Shown: positions 47,557 to 57,086, counted from the stretch's first letter. The stretch: 64,000 nucleotides of DNA from Legionella sp. (GCA_002786205.1 PEQM01000037.1:1-64000), one strand, 5' to 3'. A program made the numbers and translations. Notes: generated by a model not told the origin, from the sequence alone.

Positions 47557-48012
47557 ATGCCTGACTTAAGCCATGAAGCCTCATCAAAATATTGGTTTGA
47601 ATACTTAGATCCCATGATTTATCGCGTTATCACTTTTATGGAAAGTGTAGAAGATTGGACCTTAGATGGTAATCCCGATTTTGAAGCAGCAATGACCCAG
47701 CTAGGTCAAGAGCTGGATGACATTGAAAAAATTGATATCAGCGCCTTGGGAGAAGAAGAGAAATTCATCCGTATCGTTGGCAATATCAAATCCGGTCGTG
47801 GACTTCGCTTGCTGCAAGCCATCGATAGTGTACATCCAGGCAGTGCTTCACGGGTATTGATCCATGCCGAAGAAACCAGTATCAGCAGTTTTGACCCCGC
47901 CGGTTTTTTTCTAAAGCGCAATATTGTCTTTGAGCGCTTGCGCCTTTTGTCTCGTGTTTTTAGCCCTTACCGATTACAACTCGTCTTACGTGCTCTTGAA
48001 GGAGATGAATAA
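47557..48012 (+). CDS. icmW: Dot/Icm effector chaperone IcmW
   Basis: IcmW is a small acidic cytoplasmic protein that pairs with IcmS and sits on the coupling protein DotL to pass a class of effectors to the channel. The 151-residue length is the same as in L. pneumophila. Visible features are the aromatic N-terminus (SKYWFEYLDPMIYRVITFMESVEDW), the acidic block ELDDIEKIDISALGEEEKF and the helix IVFERLRLLSRVFSPYRLQLVLRALEGDE. icmX follows two bases later. Confidence 0.98.
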   Translation: MPDLSHEASSKYWFEYLDPMIYRVITFMESVEDWTLDGNPDFEAAMTQLGQELDDIEKIDISALGEEEKFIRIVGNIKSGRGLRLLQAIDSVHPGSASRVLIHAEETSISSFDPAGFFLKRNIVFERLRLLSRVFSPYRLQLVLRALEGDE

Positions 48013-48014
48013 CA

Positions 48015-49499
48015 ATGAAGTTGAAAAATCAATCTGTCGCTGTATCTTTTTTATGTCTATGCATGGCGTCTGCCTCAGCACAAGTCTATGACAGTAGCTC
48101 GTCTGGCTCCGCATCAGGAGATAATGACTCTAATCTAACTACTTATGTGGAGAATTGGGCTGGACTAATGGGCTATGACATTACTCAGCCACCGGCAAAT
48201 AAACCCACGGATACCAGTACCCAGTTGCTTAATTACTCTACCGTCTCTTTAACAGAATTGCTGCTTTACAGTACTTTTTTTGGCTTTATTCCGACCGCGA
48301 CAGCTCCTAATAGCAGCAGCAGCTCCAACAGCTCCAGCCCAGTGGTTGGCGCGTCCTTTGTACCGCAGGGTAACTCTGTTGCCAACATGATCAATCAATC
48401 CTCCAACACCACGTTTGGCAATTACAGCAATATCAATCAGGCCACTGATGTCACAGCGAATGCTCTTGTGGATCAGGTGCCTTATCAATCTGACCCCGTA
48501 AGTCAGGCTCTCTTAAATATTTTAGGCACACCTGATGTCAGTTATTGCACCACCGTAAATTCCAATGGCATAACCCTGGTAACAAACCCAACCAATCCTA
48601 ATACCACGCCGGCCTCTTGTTCTACATTAGGTTCAACCATGTTTCAAAATCAAGTGATTGAAAACGTCATCGGAACCTTGCCCGATCAAGCCAGTTTTTA
48701 TACCTTCAATACGAACCAAGAGTTGATTGCACAACTTAATAGCAATACCTTGCTGGCACCATTGATTTATAGTACGGACAACAGCTCATCCACATCCAAT
48801 AATTCAGATTCAGGCACACCGGGTCTACAGGCACAATCCCAATTACAACAAGCGTCTAATTTTATCCGCTATGTTTCCGGCTCTGTTTTGCCAACCATAT
48901 TACCCAATTTAACAGCGTACCAAACACTTTATAATCAGGCCATCGCACCTAATACCAATAACCCAGCAGGTCAAGCGCAGGCACAAGCCGTATTGAGTAC
49001 TTATCTTACCAGTCTTAGAGTTTACGCCGCCCAGACATCCGTCGGGATGAGCAACTTGTACTACATTTTATCCAAAAGAATGCCTCAGCATAAGCAAATG
49101 CCTTCAGGGGCCCAAGGTGGCAACGGACAGTCCCTTTCTGCATCGCCAAGCCAGTCATTCAATGAGTACATGATGGCAACCTGGCGTATATTTAATCCTG
49201 AAGCAGCCGCCAATGCTGCCAATAGCAGCGATAATAGTGGCAATAATCAAAGCAAGATGCAATCGACTCAATGGATAGATCAAATCAATCATGCAACACC
49301 AGCTACCGTGCAAAAAGAGATTGCCATCTTGCTGTCTGAAATTAATTACCAGTTGTACTTAAGCCGACAAATTCAAGAACGGATGTTATTAACAAGCAGC
49401 GTGGCTTTATTACAAAGCACCAAAGCAACTCAACCCAGCTCGAATTTTTCCAATCAAATAATCAGTGCCTCTTCCTCACTGCCTAGCACTTCTAATTGA
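48015..49499 (+). CDS. icmX: Dot/Icm protein IcmX
   Basis: IcmX is a periplasmic (partly secreted) Dot/Icm component needed for pore formation and virulence. The 494-residue product has a signal peptide (about 1-22, cleavage after ASASA), then a very Ser/Asn/Gly-rich region (DSSSSGSASGDNDS, more Ser runs near 95-110), a conserved middle (NWAGLMGYDITQPPANKPTDTSTQLLNYSTVSLTELLLYSTFFGFIP), and a C-terminal helical part with LYLSRQIQERMLLTSSVALLQS. It follows icmW by two bases and is closed by a hairpin at 49511-49532. Confidence 0.96.
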   Translation: MKLKNQSVAVSFLCLCMASASAQVYDSSSSGSASGDNDSNLTTYVENWAGLMGYDITQPPANKPTDTSTQLLNYSTVSLTELLLYSTFFGFIPTATAPNSSSSSNSSSPVVGASFVPQGNSVANMINQSSNTTFGNYSNINQATDVTANALVDQVPYQSDPVSQALLNILGTPDVSYCTTVNSNGITLVTNPTNPNTTPASCSTLGSTMFQNQVIENVIGTLPDQASFYTFNTNQELIAQLNSNTLLAPLIYSTDNSSSTSNNSDSGTPGLQAQSQLQQASNFIRYVSGSVLPTILPNLTAYQTLYNQAIAPNTNNPAGQAQAQAVLSTYLTSLRVYAAQTSVGMSNLYYILSKRMPQHKQMPSGAQGGNGQSLSASPSQSFNEYMMATWRIFNPEAAANAANSSDNSGNNQSKMQSTQWIDQINHATPATVQKEIAILLSEINYQLYLSRQIQERMLLTSSVALLQSTKATQPSSNFSNQIISASSSLPSTSN

Positions 49500-49510
49500 T
49501 TTCTGGCTAC

Positions 49511-49532
49511 CAGTCTGCCAAAATGCAGACTG
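49511..49532 (+). terminator. Hairpin after icmX
   Basis: CAGTCTGC (49511-49518), loop CAAAAT, GCAGACTG (49525-49532), starting 11 bp past the icmX stop. The following TTAGCTGCGATTTG is only weakly U-rich. Confidence 0.6.
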
Positions 49533-49589
49533 TTAGCTGCGATTTGTTGACTTTTCATTCAATATAATTTTGCTATTTTGAGCAATATG

Positions 49590-49603
49590 AGCATAATTAT
49601 GCT
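49590..49603. promoter_or_regulatory. Perfect 14-bp palindrome upstream of the P-type ATPase gene
   Basis: AGCATAATTATGCT lies about 135 bp before the ATPase start in an AT-rich stretch with promoter-like hexamers (TTGAGC at 49577, TATAAT at 49563). The position fits an operator for a metal-responsive or other dimeric regulator; no known box was matched. Confidence 0.35.
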
Positions 49604-49738
49604 ATCTTATGACCTTTGGCTGACCTCACGCATCTATGACTTTCGGCACAGCATCCACTGTAACCGTCCGGTCAAACGATCGTCGATGCTTTGTTGTATC
49701 TACAAATCTGGATGCGTTGTTTCTGTAGTGAGTTGATT

Positions 49739-52591
49739 ATGAAGAAAGTTATTTTCCATGACTCGTATTTGCTCTCCGGTATCATGTGTTTTGATGGATG
49801 CGGCAAAAGTATTCAATCCTCTTTGCATGATTGCATTGAAACATGCATTCAAGAAAAGCTATTGCCTGCGGATGCCCAGCTGACGATTGATGCTGAACCT
49901 CAGGGGTTAGGCATTCATAATTATATCATCACTATCCAAAGCAAAACCCTGGACTTTAAGCCTTCACCTGATTTTACTCAACAATTAAGCAACAAAATTA
50001 AAGAGCACATCTATTTTGAACTGGTTACAGAGGAACAAGCCCTCCCCTCAACCACAACTCATTGGCGTAATTTGTTGATTAATTTGCTTGCCATAGGCAT
50101 TATCAGCTGTTTGGCTGCGTTCATGTCGCCATCACTCTTTCTTACTCTGGGATTGACTTCTTTTTCCTTTATTACGACCGCCTTTACTGCGCGAAGATAC
50201 CTTCTCGATTTTTTTAGGCGTCTATTCAATAATGAATCTTTGTTTAATATGAATACCACCATCAGTTTAGGCTGGTTTTTGTCTTTGGCTCACTCTTTGT
50301 TTCACGCAATCACTATGCCTGTTTTTTCCAGTGCATCCATGGTTTTTATGAACTGGATCATGCCTGTTGTATTGATTGCCTGTATTAATGGCATGGATGA
50401 AATCAAACGTTTGCTAGTAGAAAAAGCCAAACAGCACCATTTAAAAAATCTTCATACTTTATTTCCTCAAATGGCATCGCACTATCAGTGTTATGAACTT
50501 GCTGCTGAACACCAGCAACGGTTAGCCCATCAGGTTAGCTTTTTAATAGACCAAGCACAGATAAAAGATAAGGCGCAACATGCAAAAGCTGTCTACGCCA
50601 AACGTTTTACGACAATAAGTCAGTTATTATCGCAACAACCTGTCATTAAAGAGAACAAAAACACTCTAACAACTGGAATGCTTATTCAAATAGAACCGGA
50701 CCAATGTTTTCCCGTCGATGGCATCATCATTGAAGGCAATACACTCGTTGACTCTTCTCTAATCAATGGTGAACCGCTACAAAATAAACGCTTAGGGCAA
50801 CCCGTTCCTGCTGGTGCCGTTAACCTTGGGAAAAAAGTAACCATCTATGCTCTTAAAAGCAGCTACGACAGCACAGTCAATACACTCCTGCTAAGAGCAA
50901 ATCGTGCCAAAACCATCCAAACCACTACGGAAAAAAGAACGGTCTTTTGGGCTTTATATACTGGCCTTATTCTGCTGAGTCTCATTTCAGCCGTGGCCAC
51001 ACCTGCACTTTTAGGCATCGCGACCTTACCTTTATTATTACAAAATGTCATCGGTATTTTATTTGCTATCTGCCCTTGTACCATTGCCCTGGCACACCAG
51101 CTTCCATTTTTATTAAATCATTACCATCTCGACAGCAAAGGCATTCATTTGCGTGATGAAAACCTCCAACAAAAAGAATATCCTATTCATACTTATGTCT
51201 TTGATAAAACCGGCACCTTAACCACCAACACGTCTGTTGTCGCTTCTTCGACCATCCCTAAATCGTCCTCTTTATGGCAACGAATTTATTTACTGGAAAA
51301 AGCCTATGGCAAAGAACATCCCATAGCAAAAGCGCTGATGAATTATTGTAAACCCAAAAAAAATACCAACATCTTATTTGAAGCCGTACAACAGCCTGAA
51401 CCTGACCCGCAAAACCGCGGTCTGAGCGCTTTGGTACAAGGACAAAAACTACACCTAGGCAATGCCTCCTATTTAAAAGACGCAGGGATTGCGATACCCG
51501 AAACCACTCCGATTGATGATCTGTCCTGCGTTCATGTTGCTGAAAACGGCCAATATCAAGGCGTTATTTATGTGCAGCACCAACTAAGACAGGGAATCCG
51601 TGAGGCATTACAACAGTTAAAAAAAGAAAACAAAAAACTTATTATGCTAACGGGAGATCACGTCAATGCCGCTTTAGCACTGAATGAAGAATTAGGCGTT
51701 GTTTTTGAAGAGCAGGATATTTATGCTGAACAAAAACCACAAGACAAGGAGGCTGTTTTAGAGCGCCTGATGAACTCACACCAAAATCCCGCGGGATTTT
51801 GCTTTGTTGGTGATGGCTTGAATGATGCGCCCTGTTGCCGCATAGTGTCTGAAAAAGGCGGGCTAAGCTGCTCTATGGAAGCCGATAACAAATCGACTTT
51901 TTTTACCGACATCAGTTTAAATGGTTCACTGCAATATTTATTTCATCATAATGCATTGAATCAAAAACTAAAACAAAGTCTTTTGCAAAATCAGGGTGTT
52001 ATGATCTACAGCATCTTGAGTTCTCTTCTATTTACCCTAAGCTTCTCTATCACCGGTTTAGCCATTCCACCTCTTATACCCATGGCAATCATGCTAGCCA
52101 CTACATCGATAGTCCTGTTCAACGCCTATAGAACGCCATTGTCTATTGATAATCTACTGGATAAAAAAAGTACTTGGCCTATTCGTTTTTTTGCCTCCAA
52201 TCATTCAATACATTTTGTCTTGGCCGCAACGCTTCTGCTGACCGCCAGTTTGATCACAGCGACTTTTATTAGCGGTACATTAACCCTGCCCATAAGTGCA
52301 TTTCACCTAGGCCCTCTCATGGCAATCAGTAGCCTTTGTACCTTATCCGCTATCGGTCTGCTAGGTGCCGTTGGGACTGCTCTTGCCTTGCATGCCTGGA
52401 ATCGCGTCAATAACAACAGTTCGGAAGAAATACCGCCAATGACCAAAGAGAAGCCCTCTTTATCCAAACCTAATCCAGCCCCTTCATGCCAGTCTTATTC
52501 TCCCCTTTTTACACCGTATAAAAAAATACTGCCGCCCCCTGCGGAAGAACCACTTTTACCATTACCTGCTTGTAGCCCCCTTGACAATTAG
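49739..52591 (+). CDS. P1B-like heavy-metal P-type ATPase, divergent
   Basis: A 950-residue metal pump. The start at 49739 (MKKVIFHDSYLLSGIMCFDG) aligns with a ferredoxin-like metal-binding domain, but its motif is C-FDG-C, three residues between cysteines rather than two. Membrane segments lie at about 100-190. The actuator block is DSSLINGEPLQNKRLG, with Ser-Leu-Ile-Asn-Gly-Glu in place of the usual TGE context. Then come the metal-site motif ICPCTIALA (CPC), phosphorylation site FDKTGTLTTN, P1B motif KEHPIAKAL, MLTGDH and GDGLNDAP. The sequence after CPC (TIALAHQLPF) lacks the usual ATP. Extra C-terminal hydrophobic segments and a ~60-residue Pro/Ser-rich tail follow. A copper-type role is inferred from CPC only. 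It lies downstream of icmX, as a separate unit. Confidence 0.88.
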   Translation: MKKVIFHDSYLLSGIMCFDGCGKSIQSSLHDCIETCIQEKLLPADAQLTIDAEPQGLGIHNYIITIQSKTLDFKPSPDFTQQLSNKIKEHIYFELVTEEQALPSTTTHWRNLLINLLAIGIISCLAAFMSPSLFLTLGLTSFSFITTAFTARRYLLDFFRRLFNNESLFNMNTTISLGWFLSLAHSLFHAITMPVFSSASMVFMNWIMPVVLIACINGMDEIKRLLVEKAKQHHLKNLHTLFPQMASHYQCYELAAEHQQRLAHQVSFLIDQAQIKDKAQHAKAVYAKRFTTISQLLSQQPVIKENKNTLTTGMLIQIEPDQCFPVDGIIIEGNTLVDSSLINGEPLQNKRLGQPVPAGAVNLGKKVTIYALKSSYDSTVNTLLLRANRAKTIQTTTEKRTVFWALYTGLILLSLISAVATPALLGIATLPLLLQNVIGILFAICPCTIALAHQLPFLLNHYHLDSKGIHLRDENLQQKEYPIHTYVFDKTGTLTTNTSVVASSTIPKSSSLWQRIYLLEKAYGKEHPIAKALMNYCKPKKNTNILFEAVQQPEPDPQNRGLSALVQGQKLHLGNASYLKDAGIAIPETTPIDDLSCVHVAENGQYQGVIYVQHQLRQGIREALQQLKKENKKLIMLTGDHVNAALALNEELGVVFEEQDIYAEQKPQDKEAVLERLMNSHQNPAGFCFVGDGLNDAPCCRIVSEKGGLSCSMEADNKSTFFTDISLNGSLQYLFHHNALNQKLKQSLLQNQGVMIYSILSSLLFTLSFSITGLAIPPLIPMAIMLATTSIVLFNAYRTPLSIDNLLDKKSTWPIRFFASNHSIHFVLAATLLLTASLITATFISGTLTLPISAFHLGPLMAISSLCTLSAIGLLGAVGTALALHAWNRVNNNSSEEIPPMTKEKPSLSKPNPAPSCQSYSPLFTPYKKILPPPAEEPLLPLPACSPLDN

Positions 52592-52609
52592 GGGTTCGAG
52601 TCTTAGCAT
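52581..52609 (+). promoter_or_regulatory. Promoter of ispB
   Basis: TTGACA (52581-52586), 17-bp spacer, TAGCAT (52604-52609). The -35 overlaps the last codons of the ATPase gene. Confidence 0.55.
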
Positions 52610-52626
52610 TCCAAAGACTGAATGCT
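52599..52626 (+). other. Mutually exclusive hairpins before ispB
   Basis: AGTCTT (52599-52604) can pair with AAGACT (52614-52619), and AGCATTC (52605-52611) with GAATGCT (52620-52626). The two stems interleave with no free loop, so only one can form at a time. They lie directly before the GAGGATAAAAA ribosome-binding region of ispB. They also overlap the -10, so they may be partly DNA-level signals. Confidence 0.35.
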
Positions 52627-52638
52627 TGAGGATAAAAA

Positions 52639-53607
52639 ATGACAATTAACCGTTTACGCACCTTGGTTAACGATGATTTTAATGCGGTTAATCATATGAT
52701 CATTAATAAAATACAATCTGATGTAGAATTAATTCAGAATTTATCCCAACATATTGTAGAAAGTGGTGGCAAACGTTTAAGGCCACTATTGGTCTTATTA
52801 TGCAGTAAAGCCTGTGGTTATGAAGGCAATGCGCACATTGCCCTGGCTGCCATGATAGAATTTTTTCATACCGCAACCTTATTGCATGATGATGTGGTTG
52901 ATGAGTCGGCCTTGCGACGGGGAAAAGAAACGGCGCATAACATCTGGGGAAGTAAAGCAAGCATTCTGGTCGGCGACTATTTATTCACTTTATCCCTCAA
53001 AATCATGATGGAAGTAGGCAATAAAGAAGTTTTGGAGCTGATTGCCGATACAACCCATCAAATCAGCTGCGGTGAAATCAAACAATTGGCTAACCGTCAT
53101 AATGATTCCGTTGCCATTGAGGATTATTTTGATGTCATTCGCTCTAAAACAGCCTTGCTCTTTGCTGCGGCAACCTGTATTGGCCCGATTATCAGTGGCG
53201 CATCAGCAGAACTCAAAAACAGCTTGTACACCTATGGCTTGCATTTGGGCAATGCCTTTCAACTTATTGATGATGCCTTGGATTATTGTTCTGACGCTGA
53301 GACTATGGGTAAAAACATTGGTGATGACCTGGCTGATGGCAAAGCCACCTTACCTTTAATTCATGCCTTACACCATGGCAATGAGACACAAAGAAAGCAA
53401 ATTATTGAAAGTCTGCAACAAGGCCATCTGAATTACTTGGCTGAAATTCTTGCTGCTATCGAAGAAACCAAAGCCATTGAATACACTAAACAGAAAGCTG
53501 CCGAAGAAGTAGAGGCTGCCATTAACGCACTTCACATGCTCCCCGCTTCCGACTACAAGACGGCACTGATTGATTTAGCGCACTTTGCCGCCAATAGAAT
53601 AAATTAG
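52639..53607 (+). CDS. ispB: Octaprenyl diphosphate synthase
   Basis: IspB extends farnesyl diphosphate to the C40 side chain of ubiquinone (chain length here inferred). The 322-residue all-helical trans-prenyl synthase has GGKRLRPLL, the first aspartate-rich motif LLHDDVVDES, GDYLFTLSLK and the second motif LIDDALDY, followed by GKNIGDDLADGKATLPLIHAL. All catalytic Asp residues are present. GAGG lies before the ATG. Confidence 0.96.
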   Translation: MTINRLRTLVNDDFNAVNHMIINKIQSDVELIQNLSQHIVESGGKRLRPLLVLLCSKACGYEGNAHIALAAMIEFFHTATLLHDDVVDESALRRGKETAHNIWGSKASILVGDYLFTLSLKIMMEVGNKEVLELIADTTHQISCGEIKQLANRHNDSVAIEDYFDVIRSKTALLFAAATCIGPIISGASAELKNSLYTYGLHLGNAFQLIDDALDYCSDAETMGKNIGDDLADGKATLPLIHALHHGNETQRKQIIESLQQGHLNYLAEILAAIEETKAIEYTKQKAAEEVEAAINALHMLPASDYKTALIDLAHFAANRIN

Positions 53608-53720
53608 CATATCTATTCACTACATCTTGAAGGCTGTAGGGGAACAGTCAGAAGGGAGTACAGCATCGCTCAGGATGGGCGAACTATAGCCTTTCGGTGA
53701 GCCTGGTGAATCCTTACTCA

Positions 53721-54191
53721 TTAGGCGCTTTGCTCTGCTACCGATATCCTGCAATTTATTTCAGGAGTACTAACCGACTCGTCCTTTACGGCTTGCTGCT
53801 GGTGCAAAGCCATTAAATCTTCAAAGAAATCCTCTTCTATTTTATACAATAAAGAATCATGCTCTAACTGCTCAATACAACCCCATTCTTCCAAACGAGC
53901 TATCAAGTGCAATAAGCCCTCTGATAAGTTAAAACGCAATCTGGGAGTAGCGGAATTCATAATCGCTGAGGGGTCTACAACAAAAAACTCTCTGATATTT
54001 TGGTGTTCTGGCATGAACAGCATAGCGCACAATACTTGCATCTCTTGAGGAAAATCATTAAACAAACTTAAAATATCTTCTTCTTGACTGTTTACGCCCT
54101 CTTCCTGATCTTGTGTGAAATAGCGATGAATTGAATAATATCCTACCACACCGATAATACAACCAAGTAATAAACCGGATAAAAAGCTCAT
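53721..54191 (-). CDS. Hypothetical single-pass membrane protein
   Basis: A 156-residue protein (start ATG at 54191, chosen because MSFLSGLLLGCIIGVVGYYSIHR is a clear membrane anchor; the longer frame to 54293 adds an unlikely hydrophilic leader). After the anchor come an acidic linker, then a small helical domain (about residues 45-130: FNDFPQEMQVLCAML, LRFNLSEGLLHLIARLEEWGCIE). No family was recognised. It is isolated between ispB and the GT87 gene. Confidence 0.65.
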   Translation of the reverse strand: MSFLSGLLLGCIIGVVGYYSIHRYFTQDQEEGVNSQEEDILSLFNDFPQEMQVLCAMLFMPEHQNIREFFVVDPSAIMNSATPRLRFNLSEGLLHLIARLEEWGCIEQLEHDSLLYKIEEDFFEDLMALHQQQAVKDESVSTPEINCRISVAEQSA

Positions 54192-54336
54192 AAATTCACA
54201 TGACCTAATAAAAAGTTTTTTATTATATCCTATTCTTTGTAAAATGAAATTGGCATGAATTAGTGTTCCAAGACTATTAAACTTAATTGACAAGGTTGAC
54301 GCAGTGACCCATCACAAATCAGGATTTCTAAACATG

Positions 54337-54485
54337 AAACCGCTTCAAAAACTCGCTGCTGAAGACCAGTCGGGAGGAGACAGCAAGCGCAGAACTGGAG
54401 GGTACACGCCAGCACCTGAGGATTCGAGCCCCGTATCGACGAAGCAAATCGCTTCGGCAGTAGCATTGCCGAGGGGCTCTATTAG
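54337..54485 (+). pseudogene. Frameshifted remnant, copy 2 of the shared C-terminal module
   Basis: ATGAAACCGCTTCAAAAACT starts a frame reading MKPLQKLAAEDQ then RRTGGYTPAPEDSSPVSTKQ. After IA at about 54453 one base seems to be missing: restoring it gives IAFGSSIAEGLY and a TAG at 54483-54485. This matches the end of copy 1 (IAFGSKFSEEG, stop at 43776). As it stands the frame runs on into the GT87 gene. It is a remnant of the same unknown gene family or a dispersed coding module. Confidence 0.5.
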
Positions 54486-54504
54486 ACTTTTTTCAAGGCA
54501 GACG

Positions 54505-55752
54505 ATGAGTTTAAGCCTCATACTGCTCACTTACCTCTTACTGTTCTTTTACTTAAAACAAGAACGGTTGAATGTGGATTTTTCTTGTTTTTATGCTTCT
54601 TCCTTGAATTATTTGCAGCATAAAAATCCATATGAGATGCTCTTTGCTTTTTTTTTAAAAGTTCCATCGCAGACCGCTATTAATATGAATACGCCTTTTT
54701 TCTTATGGCTTTTTTCTCCGTTGACCTCTTTAAAATACACAACGGCATCGCTGCTGTTTGCTATAAGCGGACTATTATCTGGTTGTCTTGCATGCCTTAT
54801 TTGTCTACGACTGACCTCATCAAGAGCATTCTTTAAACAATATAAAATAAGCTGGATTCTCGGCTATCTTTCTTTGTATGCCACTTTGATGAACAGTAAT
54901 TTTAACCAAGTAGCCGGTTTATTGTTTTTTCTCATCATGGCGGGGTATTACTACTACTTACAGCAAAAAGATTATAGAGCAGGGATTTTATGGGGACTCG
55001 CTATTGCTATTAAATTATTTCCTGCCTTATTAATTCTGTATACGTTGAAGGAAAAACGATATAAAACCTTCCTCATTCTGATAGGCTGCGTCCTCATAGC
55101 AATGGCGCTACCGGCATACACTCACGGCATGGAGATTTATCAATACTATTGGCAACGCATTCAAACGCTCAATTGGTATGGCAATAGCTGGAATGCCTCT
55201 TTTTATGGCTTTTTGTTTCGTTTATTCAATCCTCATACTTTAAGAGAAATCCAGCCAATTCAACAGATTTATTGGTCTGTTTTTATTCTTTGTCTCTTTT
55301 TTTATGGGTACTTGCTTAAACCCTTAAAACAAGCCAGTAATCATCATGCAAGATTTGGCTTCACACTGATCATGATGCTTTTTTTAAGCCCTTTAGGATG
55401 GATGTATTATTTTTCTTTATTGATTTTTCCCTTAACTTACTGCTACCAAAAATTAAGTATTCAAGGCAATAAATCAGGCTTATTCAATCTTTGCTTTGTG
55501 CTTTTAAACTGGCCCCTCATCAATCAGCACATGAGCTTTGTGTCGTCCCCAATGCTCAAGTTAACATACTACTCTATTTATTTTTATGCGCTGCTGCTCT
55601 TGAGCTTTCTTTTCTATACTGCAACAACAATGCCTGATGAGCCTTGGCATCTGCATAAACCTCTTGATTCTGCTAACATACTGCCTATCAAGCTTTCCTT
55701 AGGCTTTGGTTTAATTATTGTATTACTGGTCTTAATAAACGGACCTCAATGA
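54505..55752 (+). CDS. GT87-family mannosyltransferase-like membrane protein (DUF2029)
   Basis: A 415-residue polytopic protein with about ten membrane segments. The start at 54505 (MSLSLILLTYLLLFFYLKQE) puts the first membrane helix at the N-terminus; the open frame extends to 54304 but that part is an unrelated remnant. The block DFSCFYASSLNYLQHKNPYE, with an acidic residue in the first periplasmic loop, and the later ILWGLAIAIKLFPALLILYTLKEKR are typical of GT87/DUF2029 enzymes, which use polyprenyl-phosphate mannose. The acceptor is unknown. It converges on serS with a 43-bp gap. Confidence 0.82.
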   Translation: MSLSLILLTYLLLFFYLKQERLNVDFSCFYASSLNYLQHKNPYEMLFAFFLKVPSQTAINMNTPFFLWLFSPLTSLKYTTASLLFAISGLLSGCLACLICLRLTSSRAFFKQYKISWILGYLSLYATLMNSNFNQVAGLLFFLIMAGYYYYLQQKDYRAGILWGLAIAIKLFPALLILYTLKEKRYKTFLILIGCVLIAMALPAYTHGMEIYQYYWQRIQTLNWYGNSWNASFYGFLFRLFNPHTLREIQPIQQIYWSVFILCLFFYGYLLKPLKQASNHHARFGFTLIMMLFLSPLGWMYYFSLLIFPLTYCYQKLSIQGNKSGLFNLCFVLLNWPLINQHMSFVSSPMLKLTYYSIYFYALLLLSFLFYTATTMPDEPWHLHKPLDSANILPIKLSLGFGLIIVLLVLINGPQ

Positions 55753-55795
55753 CGACTCACAGGAAATCGCATTGTGGTCCACTGTATTTCCCCAC

Positions 55796-57070
55796 TTAAC
55801 CAATCTGCTCCAAACCACCCAAATAAGGACGTAAGGCTTGCGGAACACGTATGGTACCGTCTTTATTTTGGTAATTTTCCATGATGGCGACTAAAGTTCG
55901 ACCTACTGCCAATCCTGAACCATTTAAAGTGTGGACTAGTTGAATGTCTTTGCTTTGTGAATTTTTATAACGTGCCTTCATTCTTCTTGCCTGAAATGCT
56001 TCCATATTAGAACAGGAAGAAATCTCTCTATACGTATTTTGACTAGGAAGCCATACCTCCAAATCATAGGTTTTAGCTGCACTGGCGCCCAAATCCCCAG
56101 TACATAAAGACACGACTCTATACGGTAAATCCAAACGTTGCAGAATGGTTTCGGCATGCTGGGTTAATTGCTCCAATGCCTGATAGGAATCATCTGGTGT
56201 AGTAATCCATACCAGCTCGACTTTTTCAAACTGATGCTGCCTTATCATACCTTTCGTATCCTTTCCATAAGAGCCTGCTTCACTACGAAAACAAGGCGAA
56301 TGGCAAGCGTAACGAATGGGCAAAGATTCCATCGGAATAATGGTATCACGTACCGTATTGGTCACTGGAATTTCTGCTGTTGAAGTAAGATAGTAATTGG
56401 CCTCTCCAGACAATTTAAACAAATCCTCTTCAAATTTGGGTAATTGCCCTGTCCCCATCAAACTGTCGGCATTCACTATGTATGGGACATAGATTTCTTG
56501 ATAGTCATGCTGTTGCGTGTGCGTATCCAGCATAAACTGAATCAGTGCCCGATGCATCCTGGCCAACTGATTTTTGATAACGACAAAACGACTGCCGGTA
56601 ATTTTAGCTGCCAAAGAAAAATCGAGCTGCTGCAGGGCTTCACCCAGCTCATCATGTGCGCGGACAGGAAAATCAAAATGAGGCACCGTACCCCAGCGTC
56701 TGACTTCTGTATTTTCTGTCTCATCTTTCCCGATAGGCACGGATTCATGGGGCATATTAGGCATTGCCAACTGAATATGCTCTATTTGCTTTAAGATCGC
56801 TTCTAGCTGGACTTTTTTCTCTTCCAGAATTTTCCCCAGCGCTGCGACAGTAAGTCGCATAGTCTCTATGTCTTCACCTCGAGCCTTGGCTTCACCGATG
56901 GCCTTCGACTGAGTGTTTCTTTCATTTTGTAAGGCTTGTGTTTCAATTTGAACTGCTTTCCTCTGCTCTTCCAAAGCGACCAGTTGATCTACATCAAAAC
57001 GAAATCCACGCGTTGCCAAAGACGCTGCCACAGTTTGCGGTGAGTCTCTTAATAATTGATTGTCTAACAT
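55796..57070 (-). CDS. serS: Seryl-tRNA synthetase
   Basis: A 424-residue class II aminoacyl-tRNA synthetase. The N-terminal coiled-coil arm spans about residues 30-105. Motif 2 is [27 protein letters not shown] and motif 3 is [29 protein letters not shown] is the serine-binding TxE motif. It lies 17 bp after the fluoride channel gene on the same strand. Confidence 0.99.
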   Translation of the reverse strand: MLDNQLLRDSPQTVAASLATRGFRFDVDQLVALEEQRKAVQIETQALQNERNTQSKAIGEAKARGEDIETMRLTVAALGKILEEKKVQLEAILKQIEHIQLAMPNMPHESVPIGKDETENTEVRRWGTVPHFDFPVRAHDELGEALQQLDFSLAAKITGSRFVVIKNQLARMHRALIQFMLDTHTQQHDYQEIYVPYIVNADSLMGTGQLPKFEEDLFKLSGEANYYLTSTAEIPVTNTVRDTIIPMESLPIRYACHSPCFRSEAGSYGKDTKGMIRQHQFEKVELVWITTPDDSYQALEQLTQHAETILQRLDLPYRVVSLCTGDLGASAAKTYDLEVWLPSQNTYREISSCSNMEAFQARRMKARYKNSQSKDIQLVHTLNGSGLAVGRTLVAIMENYQNKDGTIRVPQALRPYLGGLEQIG

Positions 57071-57086
57071 AAAAAATCACTCTAAA

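Noticed and set aside
54425-54445. tRNA T-arm-like sequence (GGATTCGAGCCCC)
   Set aside because: No cloverleaf can be built around it; the stretch is explained by the coding module of copy 2.
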